DNA of 32,461 nucleotides from Pontibacter pamirensis (GCF_010015475.1 NZ_SSNI01000053.1:1-32461); one strand, 5' to 3'; positions 7,499 through 16,757 are shown, counted from the stretch's first letter. Notes: generated by a model from the sequence alone, not told the origin. Program-made: numbers and translations.

Positions 7499-9238
7499 AT
7501 GGCAGATTATCAAATTAAAGAAGAGCCGAAGCAATACGATGCGGTAATAATAGGCTCTGGTGCCGGTGGTGGCATGGCTGCCTACGTATTAGCTAACGCT
7601 GGCTTAAAAGTGTGCCTGCTCGAAGCAGGTGCCATGTATGACCCAGCCACAGACTCCGCACAGCTGAAGAACCCCTGGGAATCCCCGAGGAGAGGTGCCA
7701 GCACCAAGTTCCGACCTTTTGGCGACTTTGACGGTTGCTATTGGGGATGGGAAATAGACGGGGAACCCTACACGCAGGCCGAAGGAACCAGTTGGGACTG
7801 GTGGCGCGCCCGGATGCTGGGCGGACGAACCAACCACTGGGGCAGAATATCCCTCCGCTTCGGGCCAAAAGATTTCAAGCACAGAAGCATTGACGGGCTG
7901 GGGGAAGACTGGCCTATTGGCTACGAAGACGTAAAGCCCTACTACGACAAAGTTGACAGGCTCATAGGCGTGTTCGGCACCAATGAAGGGTTGGAAAATG
8001 AGCCGGACGGTATTTTCCTGCCGCCGCCGCTGCCGCGCCTGCATGAACTGAAAATAAAGAAAGCGGCCCAAGGCATCGGTATTCCTGTTATTCCCTCCCG
8101 CCTGTCTATCCTCACTAAAAAAATAAACGACGAGCGTGGGCAGTGCTTCTACTGTGCACAGTGCGGGCGTAGCTGCAAAGTATACGCTGATTTCTCCTCT
8201 GGCTCCTGTTTAGTGAAGCCTGCCGTGGCAACCGGAAACGTGGATGTTATTCCGAATGCTATGGCACGTGAGGTAGTGACAGATTCAGAGGGCCTGGCAA
8301 CGGGCGTGTCTTATGTGAACAAAGATGACATGCTGGATTACCAGGTAAACGGCCGAGTGGTGATACTGGCCGCAAGTGCCTGTGAAAGCGCCCGCCTCTT
8401 GCTTAACTCCGTTTCCCGGCGGCACCCGAATGGCTTGGCTAATTCAAGCGATGTCGTCGGGAAGTACCTGCACGATTCGACCGGAGCTTCGGTAAGTGGC
8501 GTATTGCCTGAACTAATGGGCCGCAAGCGCTACAACGAAGATGGAGTGGGGGGCATGCACGTCTATACGCCCTGGTGGCTTGATAACAAGAAGCTTGATT
8601 TCCCGCGCGGGTATCATATAGAATATTGGGGAGGGATGCAGCAACCGGCCTACGGCTTTGGATGGGGTGTGGAAAACCTGAATGGAAAGCTACAGGTAAA
8701 CGGCAAAACCAAAGAAGCAGGCGGCTACGGCAAATCACTGAAAGAAGACTACCGTTTTATGTATGGCGCAAGTGTCGGGATGGCCGGCCGGGGAGAAGCG
8801 ATTGCGTTTGAAAGCAATTACTGCGAGATAGATCCGAATGTGGTGGATAAGTATGGCATCCCTGTCTTGCGGTTCAACGTGAAGTACTCTGACTATGAAA
8901 TTAATCAGGCAAAGCACATGAACCAGACGTTCAAGGAGATTCTGCATGAAATGGGAGCCATTATCACCTCCGGTGGCGATGCCGGTCCGCATAACAACTG
9001 GGGCCTGCAGAACCCGGGCAAAATTATCCATGAAGCAGGTACCGTGCGGATGGGGAATGATCCGAAGAAGTCGGCGCTGAATAAATGGAGCCAGGCGCAC
9101 GACTGCAAGAACCTGTTCTGTGTGGATGGTGGCCAATTCGTGTCGCAGGGCGATAAGAACATCACCTGGACCATTATGGCCTTATCTATGCGGGCATCGG
9201 AGTATATCGTGGATCAAATGAAAAAGCAGAACATTTAA
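7499..9238 (+). CDS. GMC-family FAD-dependent oxidoreductase (likely sugar/glucoside 3-dehydrogenase large subunit)
   Basis: This 579-residue flavoprotein starts with the dinucleotide-binding motif VIIGSGAGGG (16-25) and the acidic end LLEAG (40-44). It continues with MLGGRTNHWG (106-115) and ends with HEAGTVRMG (511-519) and GDKNITWTIMAL (551-562), which supply the FAD contacts and the His/Asn active pair of GMC enzymes. A cysteine group C216-X2-C219-X2-C222-X3-C226 may bind an iron-sulfur cluster. There is no signal peptide; it is probably carried out of the cytoplasm with the Tat-exported partner encoded 29 bases downstream. Paired genes of this kind encode membrane gluconate, fructose or glucoside-3-dehydrogenases. 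The DUF1080 gene that follows favours a 3-keto-sugar role, which is inference. Confidence 0.88.
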   Translation: MADYQIKEEPKQYDAVIIGSGAGGGMAAYVLANAGLKVCLLEAGAMYDPATDSAQLKNPWESPRRGASTKFRPFGDFDGCYWGWEIDGEPYTQAEGTSWDWWRARMLGGRTNHWGRISLRFGPKDFKHRSIDGLGEDWPIGYEDVKPYYDKVDRLIGVFGTNEGLENEPDGIFLPPPLPRLHELKIKKAAQGIGIPVIPSRLSILTKKINDERGQCFYCAQCGRSCKVYADFSSGSCLVKPAVATGNVDVIPNAMAREVVTDSEGLATGVSYVNKDDMLDYQVNGRVVILAASACESARLLLNSVSRRHPNGLANSSDVVGKYLHDSTGASVSGVLPELMGRKRYNEDGVGGMHVYTPWWLDNKKLDFPRGYHIEYWGGMQQPAYGFGWGVENLNGKLQVNGKTKEAGGYGKSLKEDYRFMYGASVGMAGRGEAIAFESNYCEIDPNVVDKYGIPVLRFNVKYSDYEINQAKHMNQTFKEILHEMGAIITSGGDAGPHNNWGLQNPGKIIHEAGTVRMGNDPKKSALNKWSQAHDCKNLFCVDGGQFVSQGDKNITWTIMALSMRASEYIVDQMKKQNI

Positions 9239-9267
9239 GCACTAATCATGGGCTAACGCATCATCTT

Positions 9268-9942
9268 ATGGACAGAAGAGAATCACTTAAAGCCATTGTG
9301 CTGAGCACCGTATCTTCAGCGCTTCTTTTGGAGTCCTGCGACAGCAAAAGTGAAGAGCAGGTTGCGCAGGTGTTAGAGACACCTGAATCTTCGCCGGGTG
9401 ATTGGCGAACACCAGAAGAGTTAGAACGGTTAAAATTGGTTACTTCCAAGAACTTCTTCACTGAGCAGGAGTTAGCCACTATAACTATTCTTTCTGACAT
9501 CATTATTCCGGCGGATGAAGTAAGTGGCAGTGCATCTGAAGCTGGCGTGCCTGACTTTATCGAATTTATCGTGAAAGACAAGCCTGAGTTTCAGACACCC
9601 ATGCGAAGTGGCCTTAAATGGCTGGATATACAGAGCCTGAACCAATATGAGAAGCCTTTCCGGGACCTTAACGAGGGACAGCAGTTGGAGATGGTTGACG
9701 CCATTGCCTATCCCGAAAGAGCAGCACCGGAAATGAAGAAAGGCGTCGCTTTTTTTAGCCTGATGCGCAACCTGACGGCAACCGGCTTCTTTACATCTGA
9801 AATGGGCGTGAATGATATTGGCTATGTTGGCAACCGCCCCAACCAATGGAAGGGGGTGCCTGAAGAGGTATTACGGCAGCACAACCTGGTGTATACCGAA
9901 AAAGAGCTGAGAGAATGTGTGACCTTTGACCGGAACGCCTGA
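9268..9942 (+). CDS. Gluconate 2-dehydrogenase subunit 3-like protein with Tat and lipoprotein signals
   Basis: This 224-residue protein begins MDRRESLKA, a twin-arginine motif, then a hydrophobic stretch and LLLESC with Cys24 as a possible lipidation site. The Glu before the last lipobox residue makes lipidation less certain. The mature part contains TEQELATITILSDIIIPADE (about 73-92) and helical segments typical of the gluconate_2-dh3 family. In related enzymes this small subunit is the export escort and stabiliser of the GMC flavoprotein. It follows the GMC gene by 29 bases and precedes the DUF1080 gene by 76 bases on the same strand, consistent with an operon. It carries no heme motif, and no cytochrome c subunit is nearby, so the electron acceptor is not visible. 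Confidence 0.85.
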   Translation: MDRRESLKAIVLSTVSSALLLESCDSKSEEQVAQVLETPESSPGDWRTPEELERLKLVTSKNFFTEQELATITILSDIIIPADEVSGSASEAGVPDFIEFIVKDKPEFQTPMRSGLKWLDIQSLNQYEKPFRDLNEGQQLEMVDAIAYPERAAPEMKKGVAFFSLMRNLTATGFFTSEMGVNDIGYVGNRPNQWKGVPEEVLRQHNLVYTEKELRECVTFDRNA

Positions 9943-10018
9943 TGCAGGCGAGATGGAAATAGATAATATAGGATAAACAGATGAGGTAAGTTTTGAACGT
10001 ATAACTAATTATCACAAA

Positions 10019-10789
10019 ATGACATCTAAAATTATCATGACAGCCCTGTTAGCAGGCAGTTTTTTTATGGCACAGGCACAGCAAAAAGCAAAACCGGAAG
10101 ATACGGAAGTATGGGAACCTGTTCCCGAGAAGGTAGAGCCGGGGGAGGTTTATATTAAAGCTCCGTCAGATGCGATCATGCTATTTGGCGGGGAGAACCT
10201 AAACGAATGGGTGATGACCCAGGACAGGAGCAAGCCGGCACAATGGAACGTATCGGATGGTGTACTCACCGTGAATAAAGAAACCGGCAACATTGAAACA
10301 AAGAGAACATTTGAGGATTACCAGCTGCACATTGAGTGGCGTATTCCTGAGAATATCAATCTCGAGGGGCAGTCGCGGGGTAACAGCGGTATTTTCCTGG
10401 CTTCTACAGGCAAAGGCGATGCGGGTTATGAACTACAGGTGCTGGATTCCTATAATAACAAAACTTATGTAAACGGCATGGCTGGCAGTATTTACAAGCA
10501 GTTTGTACCCTTAGCGAATCCCTCCAAAAAGCCGGGTGAGTGGCAGAGCTATGACGTGTTCTGGAAGGCACCTACTTTCAATACGGATGGTTCCGTTAAA
10601 ACTCCTGCGCGTGTAACTGTTATGTTCAACGGTGTACTTGTTCAAAATAACGTGGAGCTACAGGGCCCGACGCAGTATATTGGTAAGCCATCTTACAAAC
10701 AGCATGGAGCTGCACCCATAAAACTACAGGCGCACGGAGACAAGAGTGTACCCATCAGCTTCCGCAACATCTGGATAAGAGAGGTATAA
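10019..10789 (+). CDS. DUF1080 protein, putative periplasmic 3-keto-disaccharide hydrolase
   Basis: The 256-residue protein has a signal peptide, with a hydrophobic core at 4-16 and likely cleavage after AQA at residue 20. The DUF1080 beta-sandwich hallmarks are present: LFGGENLNEW near 56-65, FEDYQLHIEWRIP near 101-113, RGNSGIFLAS, GYELQVLDSYNNKTYVNG, WQSYDVFWKAP and a C-terminal PIKLQAHGD...SFRNIWI. The family is now linked to hydrolysis or lyase action on 3-keto-glycosides in Bacteroidota and is common beside sugar oxidoreductases. Its place as third gene after a GMC dehydrogenase pair suggests the order oxidise, then cleave. The actual glycoside is unknown. Confidence 0.88.
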   Translation: MTSKIIMTALLAGSFFMAQAQQKAKPEDTEVWEPVPEKVEPGEVYIKAPSDAIMLFGGENLNEWVMTQDRSKPAQWNVSDGVLTVNKETGNIETKRTFEDYQLHIEWRIPENINLEGQSRGNSGIFLASTGKGDAGYELQVLDSYNNKTYVNGMAGSIYKQFVPLANPSKKPGEWQSYDVFWKAPTFNTDGSVKTPARVTVMFNGVLVQNNVELQGPTQYIGKPSYKQHGAAPIKLQAHGDKSVPISFRNIWIREV

Positions 10790-10975
10790 TAGATAGTTGC
10801 TTTTTATATCAACGCTTTAGCAATGCCCTGGTGGCAATTTACCCTAGAAGATATGAACCGACAGCCCGCTCTATTGGCAGCAAAGAATTCAAGCTTCTGC
10901 TAATGGAGAGGGCTGCTTTCGTTCGAGAGAACTATACTTCTTTCTCTGCTGCAACTGCACTACCAAAAGGCGAAA

Positions 10976-11164
10976 CTACAATGTCATGTCATGGTAGGTC
11001 GTGGTGTCCGGATCTAGTGTGATGGCCGTATCTGCTTCTATATCAGAATTTATATCCGTACCCGTTTCTACTTGATTTGCCGCCCTGTTATCCTCCTGAT
11101 TTCCACAGGCTGTAAATACAGCGAATACAAGTGCTAGCAGGGTTAAACTTAGTGCCTTTTTCAT
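10976..11164 (-). CDS. Small lipoprotein of unknown function
   Basis: From the ATG at 11164 the protein has 62 residues: MKKALSLTLLALVFAVFTAC is a textbook lipoprotein signal with lipobox FTAC and Cys20, followed by about 42 polar, acidic residues rich in Asp, Asn and Thr. An ATG four codons upstream (11176) is possible but would put extra residues before the basic start. No domain is recognisable; the mature part looks disordered. It lies alone between the DUF1080 gene, which points towards it, and the terminator after nuoN. The opposite strand also has an open frame here, but that frame has no signal or family features. Confidence 0.65.
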   Translation of the reverse strand: MKKALSLTLLALVFAVFTACGNQEDNRAANQVETGTDINSDIEADTAITLDPDTTTYHDMTL

Positions 11165-11292
11165 AATGAAATTCATCTGTTGAACGAGAAGTACTATATG
11201 CCTAATTATTTTACGCAGTTTTAAGATTTATGGGAGGATTGCCTTCTGATTAGCTACAGCTACTTGAAGGGATTAACATACATAGGCTATAA

Positions 11293-11334
11293 AAGCGAAA
11301 GCGGCTGCCCCGTCAGGAGCAGCCGCTTTCGCTT
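11293..11334 (-). terminator. Terminator of the nuoKLMN unit
   Basis: AAGCGAAAGCGGCTGC (11293-11308) and GCAGCCGCTTTCGCTT (11319-11334) form a perfect 16-base stem with a 10-base loop, just past the nuoN stop at 11350. On the minus strand the stem is followed by TTATAGCC, so the T tract is short. Confidence 0.75.
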
Positions 11335-11349
11335 ATACTTGATTAAGCC

Positions 11350-12732
11350 TTAGATAATGTCACTTAAAAGTGCTGGCGCTATACCTAACAGAATAGTGAG
11401 CACCATGATGAAAATAAGCATAAAGGTAGAGAAGCTACTTACCTCAAGTCGTGGCAGGTTTTCTGACGGATGCATGTACATGGCAATTACAACGCGGAAG
11501 TAGTAGTAAATACCCACCGCAGCAAGAATAACAGCTATTATCACCAGCCATACCATATTCGTGTCCTGCAGCACCGCAGCGAACACAAAGAACTTGGCGA
11601 AGAAGCCAGCTGTAAGCGGGATACCTGCCAGCGAGCACATTGAAACCGTCATCACGAAGGCCAGCAGCGGGTTTGTTTTGCCCAAGCCGTTGAACGCTTC
11701 ATAAATTTCGCCGCCACGCTGTGCTTTTACCATATTCAATATACCGAAAGCAGCTACTGTTGCAGTGGAGTAAGCCAGCGAGTAGAACAGGATGGAAGAA
11801 TCTGAGTGCTCGTTAAAGGCAACCAGCGCCATCAGCAGGTAGCCTGCGTGCGAGATACTGGAGTAAGCCAGCATACGCTTTACACTTGTCTGCACTACTG
11901 CGCCTATGTTACCTACTACCAATGTCAGGGTGGTGATGGCAACCAGCGTTGGGAACCAGGTTGCGTATGATGCCGCAAAGGCAGCTGCCATTAACTTGAA
12001 AAAAGCCGCCACACCCGCTGTTTTCACTACCGTAGACATAAACGCGGTGAAGAAGGTAGGAGCACCCTCATACACGTCCGGTGCCCAGAAGTGGAACGGA
12101 GCAGCTGAGATTTTAAATGAGATGCCAATGATCACCATCAGCAGGCCCAGCAGGAACATCGCACTCATCACGCCATCAGTGGCTGCCGATGCTGCCCCAA
12201 TTTCTGTAATATTGAATGTACCGGTCGCGCCATAAATCAGCACAATACCAAACAGCAGGATACCCGTAAAGAAAGCCCCCATCAGGAAGTACTTCAAAGC
12301 AGCCTCGTTGGAACGCAGGCTCTTTTTATCGCTGCCCGCCAGCACGTACATGGCAATAGAAAGAATCTCGATGCCTACAAACAGCATCAGCATGTTCTCG
12401 TAGCTCACCATCATAACAGCGCCAACCAGTGAGAACAACAGCAAAGAGTAGAACTCGGCTAAGTTATCGTCTCTTTCGTCCACGTAGCGCTTTGAAAAAG
12501 GCACCAGCAGCAATGTGGTCAGGACCATAATACCCGTGAATGCCACCGCGTAATTATCGATGGTGAGCATGTTGTTGAAGTAGCTCTGGGGATCGTTCCA
12601 GCTAAAAAGATTTACGCCAAAGACTACCGCCAGAAACAGCAGCGCCAGTGGCAGCAATGTCTTCTTTGAATTCGCAAAACCTATAAAGAGGTTAAGGACG
12701 CCGAAGAAGGAGAGAAGTATGATCGAAGTCAT
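11350..12732 (-). CDS. nuoN: NADH-quinone oxidoreductase subunit N
   Basis: This 460-residue polytopic protein is one of the three antiporter-like proton-pumping subunits of complex I in the cytoplasmic membrane. The lysine- and glutamate-bearing helices are seen in FVGIEILSIAMYVLAGSDK near 117-135, with the conserved Glu, and in SFKISAAPFHFWAPDVYEGAP, with the channel lysine. SSISHAGYLLMALVAF marks the second half of the inverted-repeat fold. It is the last gene of the nuoKLMN unit, 43 bases after nuoM and 15 bases before a strong terminator stem. Length and start are as usual for Cytophagales homologues. Confidence 0.96.
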   Translation of the reverse strand: MTSIILLSFFGVLNLFIGFANSKKTLLPLALLFLAVVFGVNLFSWNDPQSYFNNMLTIDNYAVAFTGIMVLTTLLLVPFSKRYVDERDDNLAEFYSLLLFSLVGAVMMVSYENMLMLFVGIEILSIAMYVLAGSDKKSLRSNEAALKYFLMGAFFTGILLFGIVLIYGATGTFNITEIGAASAATDGVMSAMFLLGLLMVIIGISFKISAAPFHFWAPDVYEGAPTFFTAFMSTVVKTAGVAAFFKLMAAAFAASYATWFPTLVAITTLTLVVGNIGAVVQTSVKRMLAYSSISHAGYLLMALVAFNEHSDSSILFYSLAYSTATVAAFGILNMVKAQRGGEIYEAFNGLGKTNPLLAFVMTVSMCSLAGIPLTAGFFAKFFVFAAVLQDTNMVWLVIIAVILAAVGIYYYFRVVIAMYMHPSENLPRLEVSSFSTFMLIFIMVLTILLGIAPALLSDII

Positions 12733-12775
12733 GTCGTCGTGTTTCCTTTAATTCTTTTTCTAATGCTTGCCCTGC

Positions 12776-14230
12776 TTAGCGTCTGATAATGTTCAGCAGG
12801 TTGCCTACGGCAGGCTCTGAGATGCTTAGGAAGGTGTTCGGGAACAAACCGATCCAGAACACCATAATTACCAATGGAATCAGCACTGCCTTTTCGTTCA
12901 TCGTCAGGTCAGCGAATACCTCTGTTGCCGGAGATTTGGGTCCGAACATCACGCCCTGGAACATGCGTAGCATATATACAGCACCCAGGATAATGGTTAA
13001 GCCAGCCGCAGCCCCAAACCAGGCGTTGTACTGGAACACACCAGACAGCAGCAGGAACTCTCCAACAAAGCCGTTTGTAAGCGGCAGCGCGATGGAGCCC
13101 AGCATCAGAATCATAAAGCAGATGGAGAGAGCCGGAGTAGTCTGCGTGATACCGCCCAAACTGGTGATTTCTCTTGTATTGGTACGGCTAAAGATGATAT
13201 CAATAATGAAGAATAAACCGACTACGTTAATGCCGTGGCTCAGCATCTGGATAACACCGCCCTGCAGGCCTTGCTCGTTCAGAGTAAAAATACCGGCTGC
13301 AATTAGTCCAACGTGCGCGATAGAAGAATAAGCGATCAGGCGCTTCAGGTCGCGCTGGCGAATGGCGATGAAAGAGGCATACACTATACCGATGATAGAC
13401 AGCACCAGCACCAGCCCGGCCCACTGGCTTACGCCGAGTGGCACCACTGGCAGTAACCAGCGCAGCACACCATAAATACCCATCTTCAGCATGATACCTG
13501 AAAGCAGCATCGTAGCCTGTGTAGGCGACTCTGTGTAGGTGTCCGGTTGCCAGGTATGAAACGGGAACACCGGCATTTTTATAGCGAATGCGATAAAGAG
13601 GAACCAGAAGATCCAGCTTTGCGATTCGCTGGACAGGTTCAGGTTATAGAACGCAAAAATTTCGGAAGAGTGATTGCCAGGTGTCTGTAAGTAGAGGTAT
13701 ACAAAAGCAGCCAGCATAAACAGCGAGCCGAAGATGGTATACACAAAGAACTTAAAAGTAACCGGTATTCTTCTGGCACCACCCCAGATGGCCGCAATAA
13801 AGTACACCGGAATTAGGGCCAGTTCCCAGAAGAAGTAGAACAGGAACGCATCCAAAGCCACGAAAACACCAATCAGGCCCGTCTGCATAAACAGGATAAG
13901 GGCGTAAAAGGCGTTCGGGTTCTTGTACTCGTGCTTGAAAGACGAAAGGATGATGAGCGGCACGAGGAAAGTGGTCAGCAGCACCATCAGGAGGCTGATA
14001 CCATCCATACCGATGGTAAAACCAATGCCGGCACTCTCCACCCACGGGAAGGACAGGGCCATTTGCGTGCTGCCGCTGGCTGTATTAAAACCTGCTAAAG
14101 CAACCAAAGCAAGAACGAACTCAATAAGGGCTGCCCCAAAAGCCACTGTTCTGGCGGCTTGCCCCTTCATGAGCAACACCACCAGTGCAGCTAAGGCAGG
14201 CCAGAATAGTATTATAGCTGTAAGTATCAT
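12776..14230 (-). CDS. nuoM: NADH-quinone oxidoreductase subunit M
   Basis: This 484-residue membrane subunit is an antiporter-like proton pump of complex I. The key TM5 glutamate sits in YFFWELALIPVYFIAAIWGG, and the key lysine in AIKMPVFPFHTWQPDTYTES. LIAYSSIAHVGLIAAGIF and the C-terminal FVGEFLLLSG helix are also typical. About 14 hydrophobic helices are visible. The gene follows nuoL by 11 bases and precedes nuoN by 43 bases, so all three antiporter-like subunits are cotranscribed. Confidence 0.96.
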   Translation of the reverse strand: MILTAIILFWPALAALVVLLMKGQAARTVAFGAALIEFVLALVALAGFNTASGSTQMALSFPWVESAGIGFTIGMDGISLLMVLLTTFLVPLIILSSFKHEYKNPNAFYALILFMQTGLIGVFVALDAFLFYFFWELALIPVYFIAAIWGGARRIPVTFKFFVYTIFGSLFMLAAFVYLYLQTPGNHSSEIFAFYNLNLSSESQSWIFWFLFIAFAIKMPVFPFHTWQPDTYTESPTQATMLLSGIMLKMGIYGVLRWLLPVVPLGVSQWAGLVLVLSIIGIVYASFIAIRQRDLKRLIAYSSIAHVGLIAAGIFTLNEQGLQGGVIQMLSHGINVVGLFFIIDIIFSRTNTREITSLGGITQTTPALSICFMILMLGSIALPLTNGFVGEFLLLSGVFQYNAWFGAAAGLTIILGAVYMLRMFQGVMFGPKSPATEVFADLTMNEKAVLIPLVIMVFWIGLFPNTFLSISEPAVGNLLNIIRR

Positions 14231-14241
14231 CTTCTAAAAGC

Positions 14242-16203
14242 CTATCCGATAAAGAAGTTTAAAAATAGAATCAGCACGATGCTGAACACCATCACGAGCA
14301 CGTAAAAACTAATCACTCCGCTTTGTGCATAGCGCAGCGTGCGGCCACTTCCTGACACAAACTTGCCGAAGCCATTCACTATGCCATCTACCAACAGCAT
14401 ATCCACCACACGATGGAAGAAGGAGGAGAGCCACATCACCGGACGAACAATGATGGTATTGTAAAGCTCGTCGATGTAGTATTTGTTGTAAACCAGGTTG
14501 TGTACAGGGCCTAGGCGTTCTTTCTCCTCTGCCGGCACTGTGTTCTTGCTCACATACATCACGTAGGCAATAATGGCGGCTATCAAAGCTACTGCCACAG
14601 ACAGGCCCATCAGCATGTATTCTGTGGCATGGTCTAACTGTATTGGGGCAAGGGCAGGGCCATTTGCTACGCGTGCGAAATCAAAAATAGGGGAGAGGTA
14701 GTTGGCCAGCACGTGCTCCGCTCCGAATACCTCTGGCATCCCGATAAAACCACCAACAGTAGAAAGTATAGCCAGCACAATCAACGGAATTGTCATTGAG
14801 GCCGGAGATTCATGCAGGTGGTTTTTCTGCTCAACTGTGCCCCGGAACGTTCCGAAGAAGGTCAGGAACAGCAGGCGGAACATATAGAAAGACGTCATGA
14901 AAGAAGTTATCATACCCAGTGCCCACAGCGTGGTGCTATGTTGGTAGGTATGCGCCAGCAGTTCGTCTTTAGAAAAGAAACCGGCAAATGGAGGTATACC
15001 GGAAATAGCTAGCGTGCCAATCAGGAAGGTGACGAACGTGATAGGGAGATATTTGCGCAAGCCACCCATGTTACGGATATCCTGCTCATTGCTCATGGCA
15101 TGAATCACAGAACCTGCTCCTAAGAACAGCAGTGCCTTAAAGAAAGCGTGCGTGAGCACGTGGAAAAGCGAAGAAGAGAAAGCCATCACACCCAGCGCCA
15201 GGAACATGTACCCCAACTGCGAAACGGTAGAATAAGCCAATACCTTTTTGATGTCGTTTTGCACCAGACCGATGGTAGCAGCCAGCACTGCCGTAGCGGC
15301 ACCAATAATGGCGATTACCTCCAGGGTAGAAGGAGCCAGTGCATAGAGTACATTCGAGCGAACTACCATGTAAATACCCGCTGTCACCATGGTAGCGGCG
15401 TGTATAAGGGCTGAAACCGGTGTAGGACCCGCCATCGCATCAGGTAGCCAGGTAAACAGCGGAATCTGGGCACTCTTACCCATGGCACCCACAAACAGCA
15501 GCAGCGTAATCGTAATCATCACAGCCGAATCTACACCGCCTGCATACTGGGCTGCTTGTATAAACACCTGCGGATAGCTCACGCTACCGAAGGTCATAAA
15601 AATCAGGAAGATACCCAGCAGGAAGCCCAAGTCACCGATACGGTTCATGACGAAGGCTTTCTTGGCGGCGTTGTTATAGCTTGGGTTGATGTTCCAGAAG
15701 CCAATCAGCAGGTAAGAGCAAAGCCCTACACCTTCCCAGCCCACGAACATGAGCACGTAGTTAGAACCCATCACCAGCAGCAGCATCGAAAACATGAAGA
15801 GGTTGATGAAGGAGAAGAACTTACCGAAGTTCACGTCGTGGCTCATATAACCCGCCGAGTACAGGTGAATGAAGAAACCAATACCCGTTACCATCAGCAT
15901 CATGAACAGCGTGAGCTGGTCGATGAGGAAGGAGAAGCCGATGCGCATGTCACCGACTGATATCCAGTCGTAGTAATCCACCATATAGGCGCGGCTGCCG
16001 TTGGCGGTAAAGTCAAGGAAGAGGTAGATGGAAATGAGGAAAGAAGCCAGCACAGTGCCGCATCCTATTAAGGAAACCAGTCCTTTTGCCAGTTTCCTGT
16101 TGCCTAAACCGTTCAGGATAAAGCCCAGGAAGGGCAATACCGGAACGAGCAAACAGAGCAGTGCCATGGCTTGGTTATTACTCGGCATTACAATCTCTTG
16201 CAT
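14242..16203 (-). CDS. nuoL: NADH-quinone oxidoreductase subunit L
   Basis: This 653-residue membrane subunit is the most distal antiporter-like pump of complex I. The TM5 glutamate is in FVGWEGVGLCSYLLIGFW, and the channel lysine is in MGKSAQIPLFTWLPDAMAGP. STVSQLGYMFLALGV and the GFFSKDELL helix follow. The C-terminal ~150 residues extend beyond the antiporter fold and match the lateral helix (HL) and final anchor helix that clamp the membrane arm. The start could be the ATG at 16203 or the one five codons later (16188); neither has a decisive signal. It lies 45 bases after nuoK. Confidence 0.97.
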   Translation of the reverse strand: MQEIVMPSNNQAMALLCLLVPVLPFLGFILNGLGNRKLAKGLVSLIGCGTVLASFLISIYLFLDFTANGSRAYMVDYYDWISVGDMRIGFSFLIDQLTLFMMLMVTGIGFFIHLYSAGYMSHDVNFGKFFSFINLFMFSMLLLVMGSNYVLMFVGWEGVGLCSYLLIGFWNINPSYNNAAKKAFVMNRIGDLGFLLGIFLIFMTFGSVSYPQVFIQAAQYAGGVDSAVMITITLLLFVGAMGKSAQIPLFTWLPDAMAGPTPVSALIHAATMVTAGIYMVVRSNVLYALAPSTLEVIAIIGAATAVLAATIGLVQNDIKKVLAYSTVSQLGYMFLALGVMAFSSSLFHVLTHAFFKALLFLGAGSVIHAMSNEQDIRNMGGLRKYLPITFVTFLIGTLAISGIPPFAGFFSKDELLAHTYQHSTTLWALGMITSFMTSFYMFRLLFLTFFGTFRGTVEQKNHLHESPASMTIPLIVLAILSTVGGFIGMPEVFGAEHVLANYLSPIFDFARVANGPALAPIQLDHATEYMLMGLSVAVALIAAIIAYVMYVSKNTVPAEEKERLGPVHNLVYNKYYIDELYNTIIVRPVMWLSSFFHRVVDMLLVDGIVNGFGKFVSGSGRTLRYAQSGVISFYVLVMVFSIVLILFLNFFIG

Positions 16204-16248
16204 CTGTATATGTGTTATTTAAGCTGTTCAGAATTGAAAATAAGGTTG

Positions 16249-16578
16249 TTACCACTTCAGGTAGTTCAGCAGTTGCACATCCGTAGAGCGGATGTTACGG
16301 TACGTCATCACAATAATGGCCAGGCCAACGCAGACTTCTGCCGCCGCCACCGCCATTATGAAGAAGACAAACACCTGTGCAGAGGCATCAGCACGGTAAG
16401 CAGACAAGGCTGTAAGTAAAACGTTCACAGCATTTAGCATGAGTTCCACGCACATGAAAATCACGATGGCGTTCCGGCGCGTCAGTACGCCGATAACTCC
16501 GATGGCAAAAAGTGCTGTGCTAAAGAACAGGTAATATTCAAGTGGAATGGTTCTGATAACCTCAGGTATATGGTTCAT
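16249..16578 (-). CDS. nuoK: NADH-quinone oxidoreductase subunit K
   Basis: This 109-residue protein with three membrane helices is a small proton-channel subunit of complex I. The two buried glutamates needed for coupling are visible as Glu45 in CVELMLNAVN and Glu81 in AAAEVCVGLAIIV, matching E. coli Glu36 and Glu72. RRNAIVIFMCVE is the usual start of the second helix. Unlike the standard layout, nuoK does not follow nuoJ directly: 1.5 kb with an opposite-strand gene lie between them, and nuoK has its own promoter at 16632-16662. It is therefore the first gene of a separate nuoKLMN unit. Confidence 0.95.
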   Translation of the reverse strand: MNHIPEVIRTIPLEYYLFFSTALFAIGVIGVLTRRNAIVIFMCVELMLNAVNVLLTALSAYRADASAQVFVFFIMAVAAAEVCVGLAIIVMTYRNIRSTDVQLLNYLKW

Positions 16579-16631
16579 TTTCTGGGAGCCTGAACGTATT
16601 ATTGATTAAAATGAGTCTTTAAATCAAGTCG

Positions 16632-16662
16632 CAAAGTTATCCCCATTTTTTAAATTACCATA
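16632..16662 (-). promoter_or_regulatory. Promoter for the nuoKLMN unit
   Basis: On the minus strand TAACTTTG (16639-16632) is an exact TAnnTTTG -7 box. TATG (16662-16659), a near match to TTTG, lies 19 bases upstream of it. Transcription would start near 16625 and give a leader of about 47 bases before nuoK. Confidence 0.5.
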
Positions 16663-16757
16663 ACATAATTTGAATCTTCTTTGACCTTGCCACGTAGTGT
16701 TCCGGCCCGTTCCCTGCCAAATTAGTCCCGGACGTGTCGGTTTAGTAGTGGGTGGCA

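Noticed and set aside
10831..11022. 63-codon frame on the plus strand after the DUF1080 gene
   Set aside because: It has no signal, domain or promoter, and overlaps the small lipoprotein gene, which has a textbook lipobox.
11350..16578. nuoL/M/N as an Mrp-type antiporter or hydrogenase operon instead of complex I
   Set aside because: NuoK is adjacent, and the full A-J set with NADH-binding NuoF lies next to it in canonical order.
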